47,706 nt of DNA from Gammaproteobacteria bacterium (GTDB lineage Bacteria > Pseudomonadota > Gammaproteobacteria > DRLM01), in assembly GCA_011375345.1 (NCBI GenBank), contig DRLM01000062.1, positions 1 to 47,706 of the forward strand, read 5' to 3'. The notes below the pieces were generated by a model that saw only the letters and a list, made by a program, of their open reading frames with translations, ran no database searches and was not told where the DNA came from. Both the position numbers and the translations under genes were made by a program. Each line of letters starts with the position of its first letter. The first letter of the stretch is position 1. Shown in pieces: positions 39,776 to 47,141 of this stretch.

Positions 39776-41173
39776 GGCTCTTCGGCAGAATTCGTGGGTA
39801 GAAGGGGGTTGTAAATGAGAGATTGAGGGCAGAGGAGGAGTAGCGCATCCCGCCCCGCCTCTGAGAAGATGATAGTTGCTAAGGCCATCATCAATCGGAG
39901 GGAAAGGAGCGGGATGCTGGTTAAGACTATCCTCAATCGTGTCCAGAAATTCAAATCTTTTGTGTATGGCGCGGTCCGCTGGATTGATCATGAGGGGGCG
40001 CCGGCCCTGGAAGTGGAACTGCGGGCGCGGGCCAACAGCCGGCCGCTGTGCAGCGGCTGTGGCCGGGCGAGGCCTGGCTATGACCGGTTGCCGGCACGGC
40101 GCTTTGAGTTTGTGCCCCTTTGGGGTCTCAAGGTATTCTTCCGTTATGCACCGCGGCGGGTGGACTGTCCTGGGTGCGGCGTACGGGTTGAGCATCTGCC
40201 GTGGGCCTTGGGCAAGAGCCGCCTGACGCAGGCCTATGCCTGGTTTCTGGCGCGCTGGGCAAAGCGGCTGAGCTGGAAAGAGGTGGCGGAGGCCTTTCGC
40301 ATGAGCTGGGAGGCGGTCTACCGTTCTGTGGAGATGGCCGTTGCGTGGGGTCGGGCGCATCAGGACCTTTCTGGGATTCGGTCCATTGGTGTGGATGAGA
40401 TCCAGTGGCAGCGGGGGCATCGTTATCTGACGCTGGTCTACCAGATCGACAGTGGCTGTAAACGGCTGCTGTGGGTGGGAGAACGGCGGACGGTGAGGAC
40501 TCTGCTGAAGTTCTTCCGCTGGTTTGACAGGGAGCGCAGCCAGTCCCTGAGGTTCATCTGCAGCGACATGTGGCGGCCCTACCTGAAGGTGATCGCCAGG
40601 AAGGCAGGGCAGGCCATTCATGTGCTGGATCGTTTTCACATCATGGCTCACCTGAGCAAGGCCATTGACGAGGTCCGGGCACAGGAGGCCAAGGCGCTGA
40701 AGGCGCAGGGCTACGAGCCGGTGTTGACCAAGACGCGATGGCTGTTGCTCAAGCGCCCTGAGCACTTGACTGAGCACCAGGAGGCGCGCTTGGCGGAGCT
40801 GTTGCAATATAATCTGAAGAGTGTGCGCAGCTATCTGCTGAAGGAAGAGTTCCAGTTCTTCTGGACCTACAAGTCGCCCTACTGGGCCGGTGAATTCCTG
40901 GAACGCTGGTGTAGGAAGACCATGCGCTCGAAGATTGAACCGATGAAGAAAGTGGCGAGAATGTTGCGCAGGCATCGTCCGCTGCTGATGAACTGGTTTC
41001 GCGCCAAGGGACAGCTTTCCAGCGGCGTAGTGGAGGGCTTTAACACCAAGGCAAAACTGACTGTCAGAAAAGCCTTTGGCTTTAGAACCTATCACGCTAT
41101 GGAAATCGCTTTGTATCATACACTTGGCGCCTTACCTGAACCGGAATCTACCCATAGATTCTGCTGACGAGGC
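39776..41173 (+). mobile_element. ISL3-family insertion sequence
   Basis: Ends are marked by imperfect inverted repeats of about 27 bp: the left begins GGCTCTTCGGCAGAATTCG and the right, read inward, GCCTCGTCAGCAGAATCTA; about 20 of 27 positions agree. The element carries one transposase gene. The eight-base sequences just outside (TTCTTTTT and AAGAAAAA) are not identical, so I see no target duplication; the element may be old or have taken part in a rearrangement. Confidence 0.85.
39914..41167 (+). CDS. ISL3 family transposase
   Basis: A 417-residue transposase. An N-terminal zinc-finger region (Cys46, Cys49, Cys85, Cys88) is followed by a helix-turn-helix and the DDE catalytic domain. Candidate catalytic residues are Asp161 (IGVDEIQ), Asp218 (CSDMW) and Glu374 (GVVEGFNTKAK). 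It appears intact and full length. The start at 39914 has AAGGAGCGGG just before it; upstream in-frame ATGs at 39869 have none. The gene stops six bases before the right end of the element. Confidence 0.92.
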   Translation: MLVKTILNRVQKFKSFVYGAVRWIDHEGAPALEVELRARANSRPLCSGCGRARPGYDRLPARRFEFVPLWGLKVFFRYAPRRVDCPGCGVRVEHLPWALGKSRLTQAYAWFLARWAKRLSWKEVAEAFRMSWEAVYRSVEMAVAWGRAHQDLSGIRSIGVDEIQWQRGHRYLTLVYQIDSGCKRLLWVGERRTVRTLLKFFRWFDRERSQSLRFICSDMWRPYLKVIARKAGQAIHVLDRFHIMAHLSKAIDEVRAQEAKALKAQGYEPVLTKTRWLLLKRPEHLTEHQEARLAELLQYNLKSVRSYLLKEEFQFFWTYKSPYWAGEFLERWCRKTMRSKIEPMKKVARMLRRHRPLLMNWFRAKGQLSSGVVEGFNTKAKLTVRKAFGFRTYHAMEIALYHTLGALPEPESTHRFC

Positions 41174-41221
41174 AAGAAAAATCAGCGGCGGGCAAGCGCA
41201 TTCAGGGGTCTCGCATTCACT

Positions 41222-41240
41222 AAAGGGGTCTGACCCCTTT
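41222..41240. repeat. Solo REP-like palindrome
   Basis: AAAGGGGTC, one base, then GACCCCTTT: a perfect 9-bp inverted repeat, clearly related to the two palindromes beside the RAYT gene. Here no RAYT is adjacent; it lies 50 bp downstream of the IS. Confidence 0.8.
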
Positions 41241-41267
41241 TTGACCTGTCGGCGCCGCGTAAGCGGT

Positions 41268-41314
41268 CCCCCGCCGCGGTGAAGCGCCCGGGCGGAACGC
41301 TTCGCGGCGGGGGG
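41268..41314 (-). terminator. Very stable hairpin downstream of the histidine-rich gene
   Basis: CCCCCGCCGCG(GT)GAAGCG pairs with CGCTTCGCGGCGGGGG, a 17-bp stem with a two-base bulge and a loop of twelve bases. It follows the stop codon of the histidine-rich gene on the minus strand. It lacks a T-run, so it may be a terminator or a transcript-protecting structure. Confidence 0.5.
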
Positions 41315-41345
41315 ATGCCGCGGCTACAGCGGGGTGCCGAACACG

Positions 41346-41612
41346 TTAGTGATGGTCATGTTCGTGCGGTTCGGCGTCATGACCCGGGTGCTTGTGTTCA
41401 TGCCCCTCCAGTTCATTTTCTTCATGTTGGTGATCGTGTCCGCTGCCGGTGTCGTGACTGTGGCTGTGTTCATGCTCATGGCTGTGCGTGTGGCTGTGGG
41501 TGTGCCCATGGGGGTGTTTGTGCTGCGTGCCGTCTCCGTGAGTGTGTTCATGCTCGTGCTGATGACTGTGTTGATGGTCGTGTTCGTGAGCGTGTTTGTG
41601 TTTTCCTTCCAT
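41346..41612 (-). CDS. Histidine-rich small protein, probable metal binder
   Basis: An 88-residue protein in which 34 residues (39 percent) are histidine, mostly in alternating patterns such as HEHDHQHSHQHEHEHTH and HTHSHTHSHEHEHSHSH, and with no cysteine. The gene starts with MEGKHKHAHEHDHQH after an excellent ribosome binding site (TTAAGGAG, seven bases before the ATG), so I regard it as real. Histidine-rich stretches of this type bind nickel, cobalt, zinc or copper, as in Hpn-like storage proteins or the loops of ZIP/CDF transporters. No membrane segment or signal peptide is seen. Because the repeats are low complexity, homology to a named family cannot be claimed. No metal transporter or hydrogenase gene is nearby. 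Confidence 0.75.
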   Translation of the reverse strand: MEGKHKHAHEHDHQHSHQHEHEHTHGDGTQHKHPHGHTHSHTHSHEHEHSHSHDTGSGHDHQHEENELEGHEHKHPGHDAEPHEHDHH

Positions 41613-41673
41613 TGCAAATCTCCTTAAAATGTCTGCCAAAACTTCAACCCGGCAACCCAAATTGTCGCCTTAC

Positions 41674-41812
41674 TGTCGCGGCACCGGGAGGTGCCGCCAT
41701 CGGCGTCAGCCAAGGGGAGCCCGCGAACTCCCCGCCCTGTCGCCAAATGGCGGGCGGATTTCGCAGGTGACCATCAAACAGCTCAGGGCAGCCTGTCTGA
41801 TTGCCGCGTTAA
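41674..41812 (+). repeat. Interspersed palindromic repeat, copy B
   Basis: 139 bp that align without gaps to copy C at 42337-42475. Shared blocks are GGGAGGTGCCGCCAT, GCGGATTTC and CATCAAACAGCTCAGG/CGTCAAACAGCTCAGG. The 3-prime palindrome arm is degenerate here (CTGTCTGATTGCC). Confidence 0.9.
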
Positions 41813-42089
41813 CAGTATATAGCGGCCATTGCCGGCGCGCCGCCCCCTTGACGGCCCAGCTAACGGGCTGTCGCCGCAAAACTTTAGTCATCTCCGGTTT
41901 GGCGCGCGGCCGCGAGTAACACTATAAATATCGCAACACCAGCACAACGCGCTGCTTGGCCGGCGTCCGGTTGAAGTTGAGAAAACACAGTCTCTGCTAC
42001 ATATCAACAAAGGGAGGCACCGTGCTTTCAGTGGGCTTGCACTCGCCCGCTGGAAATAGTCTCATGGTGGCTTCCAGGGTGGGAATACT

Positions 42090-42109
42090 CCACCGGCTAA
42101 AGCCGGTGG
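42090..42109. repeat. Perfect hairpin CCACCGGC-TAAA-GCCGGTGG
   Basis: An 8-bp perfect stem with a TAAA loop. This shape and sequence resemble subterminal hairpins of IS200/IS605-type elements and derived MITEs; no transposase is attached, so it could be a solo end. The surrounding sequence (41956-42192) has an open frame but no gene-like start. Confidence 0.45.
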
Positions 42110-42158
42110 CGTCATGTTACGGCAATACGCCGAAGTGGGCGGCCGTACGGCCGGTTGT

Positions 42159-42262
42159 CCCCTCTCCCAAGACCGGGAGAGGGCCAGGGTGAGGGTTCAG
42201 GTTTCAACCCCGGCGTGTGTTCACCCCTCACCCTGTCCCTCTCCCCTCAAGGGGAGAGGGGG
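42159..42262. repeat. Inverted pair of CCCTCTCCC palindromes
   Basis: CCTCTCCC-AAGACC-GGGAGAGG followed by AGGGTGAGGG, and then the reverse order CCCCTCACCC with CCCTCTCCCCTCAAGGGGAGAGGG. The two units face each other across about 30 bp. Such blocks are common intergenic repeats in several proteobacteria. Confidence 0.8.
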
Positions 42263-42336
42263 TAATAGCAACGATGCCACCCAACGGCGGGGGATTTAGT
42301 GATCCCCTGTCAAAGAAATTAAAATTACCGGGTTGC

Positions 42337-42475
42337 TGTTGCGGCACAGGGAGGTGCCGCCATTGGCGCCAGCCGCTGGGCGCCCGCGCCCTATCCGCCA
42401 TGTCGCAAAATGGCACGCGGATTTCTCGGGTGGCCGTCAAACAGCTCAGGACGAACTGTTTGATGGCCGAGTCAA
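42337..42475 (+). repeat. Interspersed palindromic repeat, copy C
   Basis: Full-length copy matching copy B over 139 bp. The core stem GGCCGTCAAACAG/CTGTTTGATGGCC (42432-42468) has one G-T pair. It ends 14 bases before the cytochrome start codon and so must be in its leader. Confidence 0.9.
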
Positions 42476-42489
42476 TAAGGCGAAACAAG

Positions 42490-42834
42490 ATGATTAGATC
42501 TACGACACTTCCGGCGGCGCTGTTGATGGCGACGTTGCTGGCCGCTTGTGACTATCACAGTGGGGAACCGGAACAGGGTCCGGCCGGGACCGGGCCGGGA
42601 GGAGGGCAGAGAGTGGTGGCGGCACCGCAAGACCGGTCCCCGGCTGCCGAGGCGTTCCGTCAACACTGCAGCAAGTGCCACGGCCTGCCCGAGCCTGAGA
42701 GCCACACTGCCGGCCAATGGCCGCTGGTGGTAGTCCGTATGCGTCAGCACATGCGCGACGGGGCGGATACACCCTCCGATGAGACCTTGCAGGAAATCGT
42801 GAGTTATCTGCAGGCCCGGGCCGGCCCGGACTGA
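42490..42834 (+). CDS. Small c-type cytochrome lipoprotein
   Basis: A 114-residue protein with a lipoprotein signal (LLMATLLAACDYH; lipidated Cys20), a flexible Gly/Pro-rich linker, and a single heme-binding motif CSKCH at 60-64. Met84 or Met88 (VVVRMRQHM) is a candidate axial ligand. It should be anchored to the periplasmic face of a membrane and carry electrons; the partner is not in this window. AATAAGGCGAAACAAG precedes the ATG and gives a reasonable ribosome binding site. The longer open frame to 42217 is repeat-derived. Confidence 0.85.
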   Translation: MIRSTTLPAALLMATLLAACDYHSGEPEQGPAGTGPGGGQRVVAAPQDRSPAAEAFRQHCSKCHGLPEPESHTAGQWPLVVVRMRQHMRDGADTPSDETLQEIVSYLQARAGPD

Positions 42835-43046
42835 GGACCAAAGTCTGCCGGGAAGCATGAAGATGAGAATATCCGGTTGATTGGAAAATTTCCCCGGCCC
42901 TTGTCCAGGGCCGACAGAAACATCTCCCGCGCCAGGGACTTGCCGCGCAAGACGCCGTCGATATTAACCACCGGCCTTGATAAACCCGGGTCGCGCGCTT
43001 CCACCGGCTGGCGGGCCTGGCGGTCCGTGATGATTCTCATATCCAC
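42804..43046 (-). CDS. Small hypothetical protein downstream of tsaB
   Basis: An 80-residue frame (MDMRIITDRQARQPVEARD, then VVNIDGVLRGKSLAREMF and LSALDKGRGNFPIN) on the same strand as tsaB, 25 bp after it. The GTG start at 43046 has AGGAAA seven bases upstream, better placed than for the ATG two codons later. I do not recognise a family. The end runs 31 bp into the convergent cytochrome gene, so the true protein may be shorter or the frame may not be used. No signal peptide or membrane helix. Confidence 0.4.
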   Translation of the reverse strand: MDMRIITDRQARQPVEARDPGLSRPVVNIDGVLRGKSLAREMFLSALDKGRGNFPINRIFSSSCFPADFGPQSGPARACR

Positions 43047-43071
43047 GGGCGTTTCCTGCAAAACGTCATGT

Positions 43072-43770
43072 CTACCAGGTGGCCTTGTTCCGGGACGTTT
43101 TTTCCGCCACCCGCTCGCGCAGATACACCGGCAGAGCCTGCTCCGGCGGCAGGATAACGCCGGCCCGGCAGGCGCTGGCGCCCAGGTGGGCCAGATCCAC
43201 GGCATGGGGATAACAGGCGCCGTGCACTGCGGTCACTTTGCCGGCGAGCCGGGCATGCAAAGAGCCGCCCCAGGCCCCCCAGCCGGTGCCGGCACCGCAC
43301 CATCCCCCGCCTGCGGGGAGGGGAACCGCTTCCGGTGCTACCACCCGCTCCTCCCCCTGCAGAATGACTTGCCCCATTCCCTGGACCTCGTAGGCCGCCC
43401 AGTACACCTGTCCCATGCGGGCGTCCAGGGCCGCCAGCACCCGCTGCCGGCCCTGCTGACGGAAGATGCCGTGGGCCAGGGCCGCGAGGGAAGAGACGGG
43501 CACCACCGGCAGGCCGGCTCCAAAGGCGACCCCCTGGGCCACCCCCACGGCGATGCGCACGCCGGTGAAAGCCCCCGGCCCCCGGCCGAAGGCCAGGGCA
43601 TCCAGCTGGGCAGGGGCCAGGCCGGCTTCCTTTAGCAGGCTGTCCAGCATGGGCAGGATCAGGGCGGCGTGGCGCCGGGGGGCCAGTTCGAAGCATCCCC
43701 GCACTTCGCCGTCCAGGTAGAGCGCGGCGGAACAGGCTTCAGTGGAGGTGTCCAGGGCCAGCAGCTTCAC
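43072..43770 (-). CDS. tsaB: tRNA threonylcarbamoyladenosine synthesis protein TsaB
   Basis: A 232-residue protein of the ASKHA fold, partner of TsaD and TsaE in making t6A37 in ANN-decoding tRNAs. It begins MKLLALDTSTEACSAALYLDG and has PMLDSLLKEAGLAPAQLDALAFGRGPGAFTGVRIAVGVAQG, a TsaB signature. The GTG start overlaps the helicase stop by four bases (GTGA), giving translational coupling. Confidence 0.93.
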   Translation of the reverse strand: MKLLALDTSTEACSAALYLDGEVRGCFELAPRRHAALILPMLDSLLKEAGLAPAQLDALAFGRGPGAFTGVRIAVGVAQGVAFGAGLPVVPVSSLAALAHGIFRQQGRQRVLAALDARMGQVYWAAYEVQGMGQVILQGEERVVAPEAVPLPAGGGWCGAGTGWGAWGGSLHARLAGKVTAVHGACYPHAVDLAHLGASACRAGVILPPEQALPVYLRERVAEKTSRNKATW

Positions 43771-45707
43771 CGGCCCGGCTCGCCCGCGGCCGCCGGGTGG
43801 GCGTCTTCCCGGGCAAAAAACGCCCTCACGGCGGCAATATCCCGGCTGCGCGGCATGGGCGGCAGGCTGCGCAAGAAGACCTTGCCATAGGCTTTGCTCA
43901 CCAGGCGCGGATCGCACAGCATCAACACCCCCCGGTCGTGCACGTCCCGCAACAGCCGCCCCACGCCCTGTTTCAGGGCGATGGCCGCCTGGGGGAGTTG
44001 GTAGTCAGTGAAGGGCTGACCGCCCTCGCGCCGCAGGGCGTCGATGCGGGCGCTGAGCACAGGATCACCGGGAGCGGCGAAGGGGAGTTTGTCGATAATC
44101 ACCAGCGACAGGGCCGGGCCGCGCACATCCACCCCTTCCCAAAAACTGCCGGTACCCAACAGCACGGCATTGCCCAGGCGGCGAAAACGCGCCAACAGCT
44201 CGCCCCGGGGCGCCTCCCCCTGCACCAAGAGGGGATAGTCCACCGCACGGCGCAGGATTTCCGCCGCCTCCCGCAGGGCGCGGTGGCTGGTGAACAGGAA
44301 AAAAGCCCGCCCGCCGCTGGCCGCCAGCGCGGGCACGGCGGCCGCGACCACCGCTTTGGTATAACCGGGCGCCGCGGGCAGGGGCAGGTTCCGGGGCACA
44401 TAAAGCAGGGCGTTGCGGGCATGGTCGAAGGGGCTGTCCCAGCGGGCGGTGCGGGGATCCGCCAGGCCCGCGGCGGCGCAAAAGTGCGCAAAACTGTCGG
44501 CCACCGCCAGGGTGGCGGAGGTAAACACCCAGGCCGCCTGGAAACGCAGCATGTGGGCGGCCAGGGCGGGACCCACCCGCAGGGGTGTGCGATGGAACAC
44601 CACGCTTTTGGGGTAGGTCTCGAACCATTGCACATGGCCGTCCTGCTCCGCCGCCAGCAAGGCCGCCAGGCGCTCCCCCAGATGGAGGCTGCGGCGATGG
44701 CAGTTGTCCAGGCCCTTGCCCCGCTCGGCGGCCGCCTCCAGCAGGGTCTGCAAACGCCCCAAAGCCTGCCGTACTTCATCCAGGGCGGCGCGGGGCCCAC
44801 CGGTCAGTGCGCTCCAGGGAGCGCGGCGGCTGGCCAGGCCAAAGGCCAGCCGGGCGTCCCGGGCACTTTTTTCCAGCGCCTCCGCCGCCTCTTTGACTTC
44901 GGGCATGTCGCCCGCTTCCGTCAGGTATTCGGCGATGCTGTCCCGGGCCAGCTCAACAAGCTGGCGCGTGCCCACGCTGGCGCCCAGAAAACCCGAAGCC
45001 ACCTCGGGCAGTTGGTGGGCTTCGTCGATGATGAAGGCATCGGCGCCGGGCAACAGATCGCCGAAGCCCTCTTCCTTCAGCACCATGTCCGCCAGCAGCA
45101 GATGATGATTGACCACCACCAGCGCCGCTTTTTGCGCGGCCCGCCGGGCCTTGACCACGTAGCAGTCCTTGAAGTGCCCGCAGTCCTGGCCCAGGCAGTT
45201 GTCGGCGGTGGAGGTAACCTGAGGCCAGAGCGGGGACTGTTCCGGCACTTCCTCCACCTCGGCGATGTCCCCGGAGCGGGTCCGGCGGGCCCACTCCCGC
45301 AGCCGGCCCAGACTGGCCAGCTCCCGGGGCGTGCCCAGCACCCCGTCCGTTTCCGCCCGGGCCAGGCGGTGGAGGCATAAATAGTTGGCCCGGCCCTTGA
45401 GCAAACTTACCGCCACGGGAACGTCCAGTGCCCGCCGCACGGCGGGCAGGTCACGGTGGAAAAGCTGGTCCTGCAGGGTCTTGGTCCCGGTGGAAACAAT
45501 CACCCGCCTGCCGGACAGCAGGGCGGGCACCAGATAGGCGAAGGTTTTCCCGGTGCCCGTGCCCGCCTCGGCCACCAGGGTCTCACCGGCCGCCAGGGCC
45601 GCCTCCACCGCCGCCGCCATCGCCTGCTGGCTGGCCCGCGGGGCGAAACCGGCCAGGGTGGCCGCCAGGGGGCCGTGGGGACCGAGCACCTCCGCCGCCC
45701 GGACCAT
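43767..45707 (-). CDS. yoaA: ATP-dependent DNA helicase YoaA (DinG/XPD family)
   Basis: A 646-residue superfamily 2 helicase. Walker A is EAGTGTGKT (47-55), and the DEAH box lies at 228-231 (IIDEAHQLPEV). Four cysteines (Cys111, 171, 176 and 182, the last three in DNCLGQDCGHFKDCY) form the iron-sulfur cluster typical of XPD-like helicases. In E. coli YoaA works with the clamp-loader subunit HolC in replication repair. The gene is coupled to tsaB, as in E. coli, and its start is directly next to the hydrolase stop, so all may share a transcript. Confidence 0.93.
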   Translation of the reverse strand: MVRAAEVLGPHGPLAATLAGFAPRASQQAMAAAVEAALAAGETLVAEAGTGTGKTFAYLVPALLSGRRVIVSTGTKTLQDQLFHRDLPAVRRALDVPVAVSLLKGRANYLCLHRLARAETDGVLGTPRELASLGRLREWARRTRSGDIAEVEEVPEQSPLWPQVTSTADNCLGQDCGHFKDCYVVKARRAAQKAALVVVNHHLLLADMVLKEEGFGDLLPGADAFIIDEAHQLPEVASGFLGASVGTRQLVELARDSIAEYLTEAGDMPEVKEAAEALEKSARDARLAFGLASRRAPWSALTGGPRAALDEVRQALGRLQTLLEAAAERGKGLDNCHRRSLHLGERLAALLAAEQDGHVQWFETYPKSVVFHRTPLRVGPALAAHMLRFQAAWVFTSATLAVADSFAHFCAAAGLADPRTARWDSPFDHARNALLYVPRNLPLPAAPGYTKAVVAAAVPALAASGGRAFFLFTSHRALREAAEILRRAVDYPLLVQGEAPRGELLARFRRLGNAVLLGTGSFWEGVDVRGPALSLVIIDKLPFAAPGDPVLSARIDALRREGGQPFTDYQLPQAAIALKQGVGRLLRDVHDRGVLMLCDPRLVSKAYGKVFLRSLPPMPRSRDIAAVRAFFAREDAHPAAAGEPGR

Positions 45708-47141
45708 TCATTCAGGGCCCAGCAATTGCGCCGGCGTCACCTGCTCCGCCTCCAGCTCCCGTGCCAGACTGGCCAGCAACACCAGCTGGCGGATGAAGCC
45801 GATGATCCGGGGATCGTCCATATCGTTGTGATCGCGGATCAGGGCCTTGTCCACTTTCACCACCAGGTACGGATTGCGGCCGGCGGAAGTCTGGGAGCGC
45901 GTCAGGCGGGCGCCGTGGAACTGGATGACATTGCCCGGCGCGTCGTTTCGCCATTCTTCCACGGTGTTAAACAGCAGCTTTAGGTCTTCCGCCATTGCAA
46001 CCGGCGCAAGGGCCTCCCGCCCGACAGTGGCCGTGGCGCTGAGGCGGTGGGTCTGATAGGGCGCGAAATGGCCCACGGCGGTAACGTTGGCCCGGCCCTG
46101 GTCGATGGTTTCCCGCTTGCCGGTCAGGCCGTTTTTGCGGCTGGCCTCGTGTTCTTTTTCAAACAGGGTGGAAAACCAGCGGCCCAGGGGGAAGGCCAGC
46201 TTGGTGGCGTAGTCGGCTTGCGATGTGAGCACCGCCAGTACCGGCAGCTGGCTGGGGAAATACGTGCCCCGTTCGGTCGCCATGTCGCTGAGGACGGCAT
46301 AGCGCGCCGCCTCGAAAGCGGGGTTGATCAACACCACCAGGTCGCCGAAACCCCGGACGTCGCTGACCACCCCCAAGGGACCGGTGGTGTCCACAAAACG
46401 CATTTCCAGGATTTGCGACAAAGCGGAAAACACCACCGCCCCGCCGAAGCTGTGCCCGATCACCACCAGCCGCGTGCGGCTTTTCGCGCCGGCGGGACCG
46501 GAGGCATCCCGGGCGGCCATGGCGTCTTTGGTTTTCTGGACCAGCTCCAGCCGCGCCAGCACTTCTGTCACGCCACCGTAGCCGACTTTGTGGGCCACGT
46601 TCTTGCGGTCCCAGAAAGACAGCTCTTTCACCACCGGCACCGTCACCGAGCCGCCCCGCCAGCCCAGGTACACCCCCACCACTTTCCGCGGGGCGAGGCC
46701 GGCGGCGGCGCTGATGCGGTTTTCCAGGGCCGCCAGCCGCCCCAGCACCCCGCGAAAGGTGTTCACATTGCCATCCCCGGGGGCGGCGCTGTGTTTCCAG
46801 CCGTGCACAAAAACCAGCAGCAGCAGATCCTTGTCGGCCGCTTCGGCGTTGATCCGGCCCAGCACCGCATCCATCTGCGCCCGGTCCCAGAGCTGACCCT
46901 GGTCGTCAAATTCCACGAACCCCAGCAGATAGCGGGCCGCGGGATCGGCGCTGTCGGCGGTCTCCTGCAAGGCCGCGCGGGGGCAGGCCTGCTCGGGCCG
47001 GGCGTCGCGGCACAAGGTGTAATCGCTGCGGTAAACCTGGTGCGGCGCGCAGGCGGCGACCAGAAGGACCACCACGGCCCCAACCGCCCAGCGCGGCAGG
47101 CGTTGCCCTTTTCCCTTGCTGAACTGTCTTTCCCTGACCAT
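45708..47141 (-). CDS. Alpha/beta-hydrolase fold lipoprotein
   Basis: A 477-residue predicted lipoprotein (signal WAVGAVVVLLVAAC, lipidated Cys31). The serine-hydrolase elbow GHSFGG lies at 229-234 with nucleophile Ser231, and the oxyanion-type stretch FVHGWKHS at 111-118. The catalytic acid and histidine cannot be placed with certainty; His in VGHFAPYQTHR is a candidate. Resembles large esterase-like proteins of unknown substrate. The start is supported by GGGAGGG five bases upstream, and the frame is one base overlapped with the upstream gene. Confidence 0.75.
   Translation of the reverse strand: MVRERQFSKGKGQRLPRWAVGAVVVLLVAACAPHQVYRSDYTLCRDARPEQACPRAALQETADSADPAARYLLGFVEFDDQGQLWDRAQMDAVLGRINAEAADKDLLLLVFVHGWKHSAAPGDGNVNTFRGVLGRLAALENRISAAAGLAPRKVVGVYLGWRGGSVTVPVVKELSFWDRKNVAHKVGYGGVTEVLARLELVQKTKDAMAARDASGPAGAKSRTRLVVIGHSFGGAVVFSALSQILEMRFVDTTGPLGVVSDVRGFGDLVVLINPAFEAARYAVLSDMATERGTYFPSQLPVLAVLTSQADYATKLAFPLGRWFSTLFEKEHEASRKNGLTGKRETIDQGRANVTAVGHFAPYQTHRLSATATVGREALAPVAMAEDLKLLFNTVEEWRNDAPGNVIQFHGARLTRSQTSAGRNPYLVVKVDKALIRDHNDMDDPRIIGFIRQLVLLASLARELEAEQVTPAQLLGPE

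Larger units (their letters stand above)
41613..42489. other. Repeat-rich intergenic region
   Basis: About 880 bp without a credible gene. It holds two copies of the interspersed palindromic repeat, a hairpin at 42090-42109 and an inverted pair of CCCTCTCCC-type palindromes at 42159-42262. The open frames through it follow the repeats and have no good start. Promoters of the flanking divergent genes must lie inside it. Confidence 0.6.

Noticed and set aside
39482-41119. A 545-residue minus-strand frame opposite the IS transposase
   Set aside because: It spans two unrelated real genes and the IS border, which no genuine gene would do.
41334-41627. A hydrophobic, Val-rich plus-strand frame (97 residues) opposite the histidine-rich gene
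   Set aside because: Complement of CAC/CAT codons reads as GTG/ATG, giving apparent Val/Met-rich membrane protein. The minus strand has the strong ribosome binding site.
42228-42488. A small frame MFRLIDSAIKQFVLSCLTATR and similar ones at copies A and B, as hypothetical proteins
   Set aside because: All three are readings of the interspersed palindromic repeat and have no independent starts.
42217-42489. A 91-codon N-terminal extension of the cytochrome gene
   Set aside because: It translates repeat copy C and the CCCTCTCCC block; a lipoprotein signal begins at 42490 with its own ribosome binding site.
43797-45380. A 527-residue open frame on the plus strand opposite yoaA
   Set aside because: A shadow in a GC-rich gene, without motif or start; the minus strand holds complete helicase motifs.
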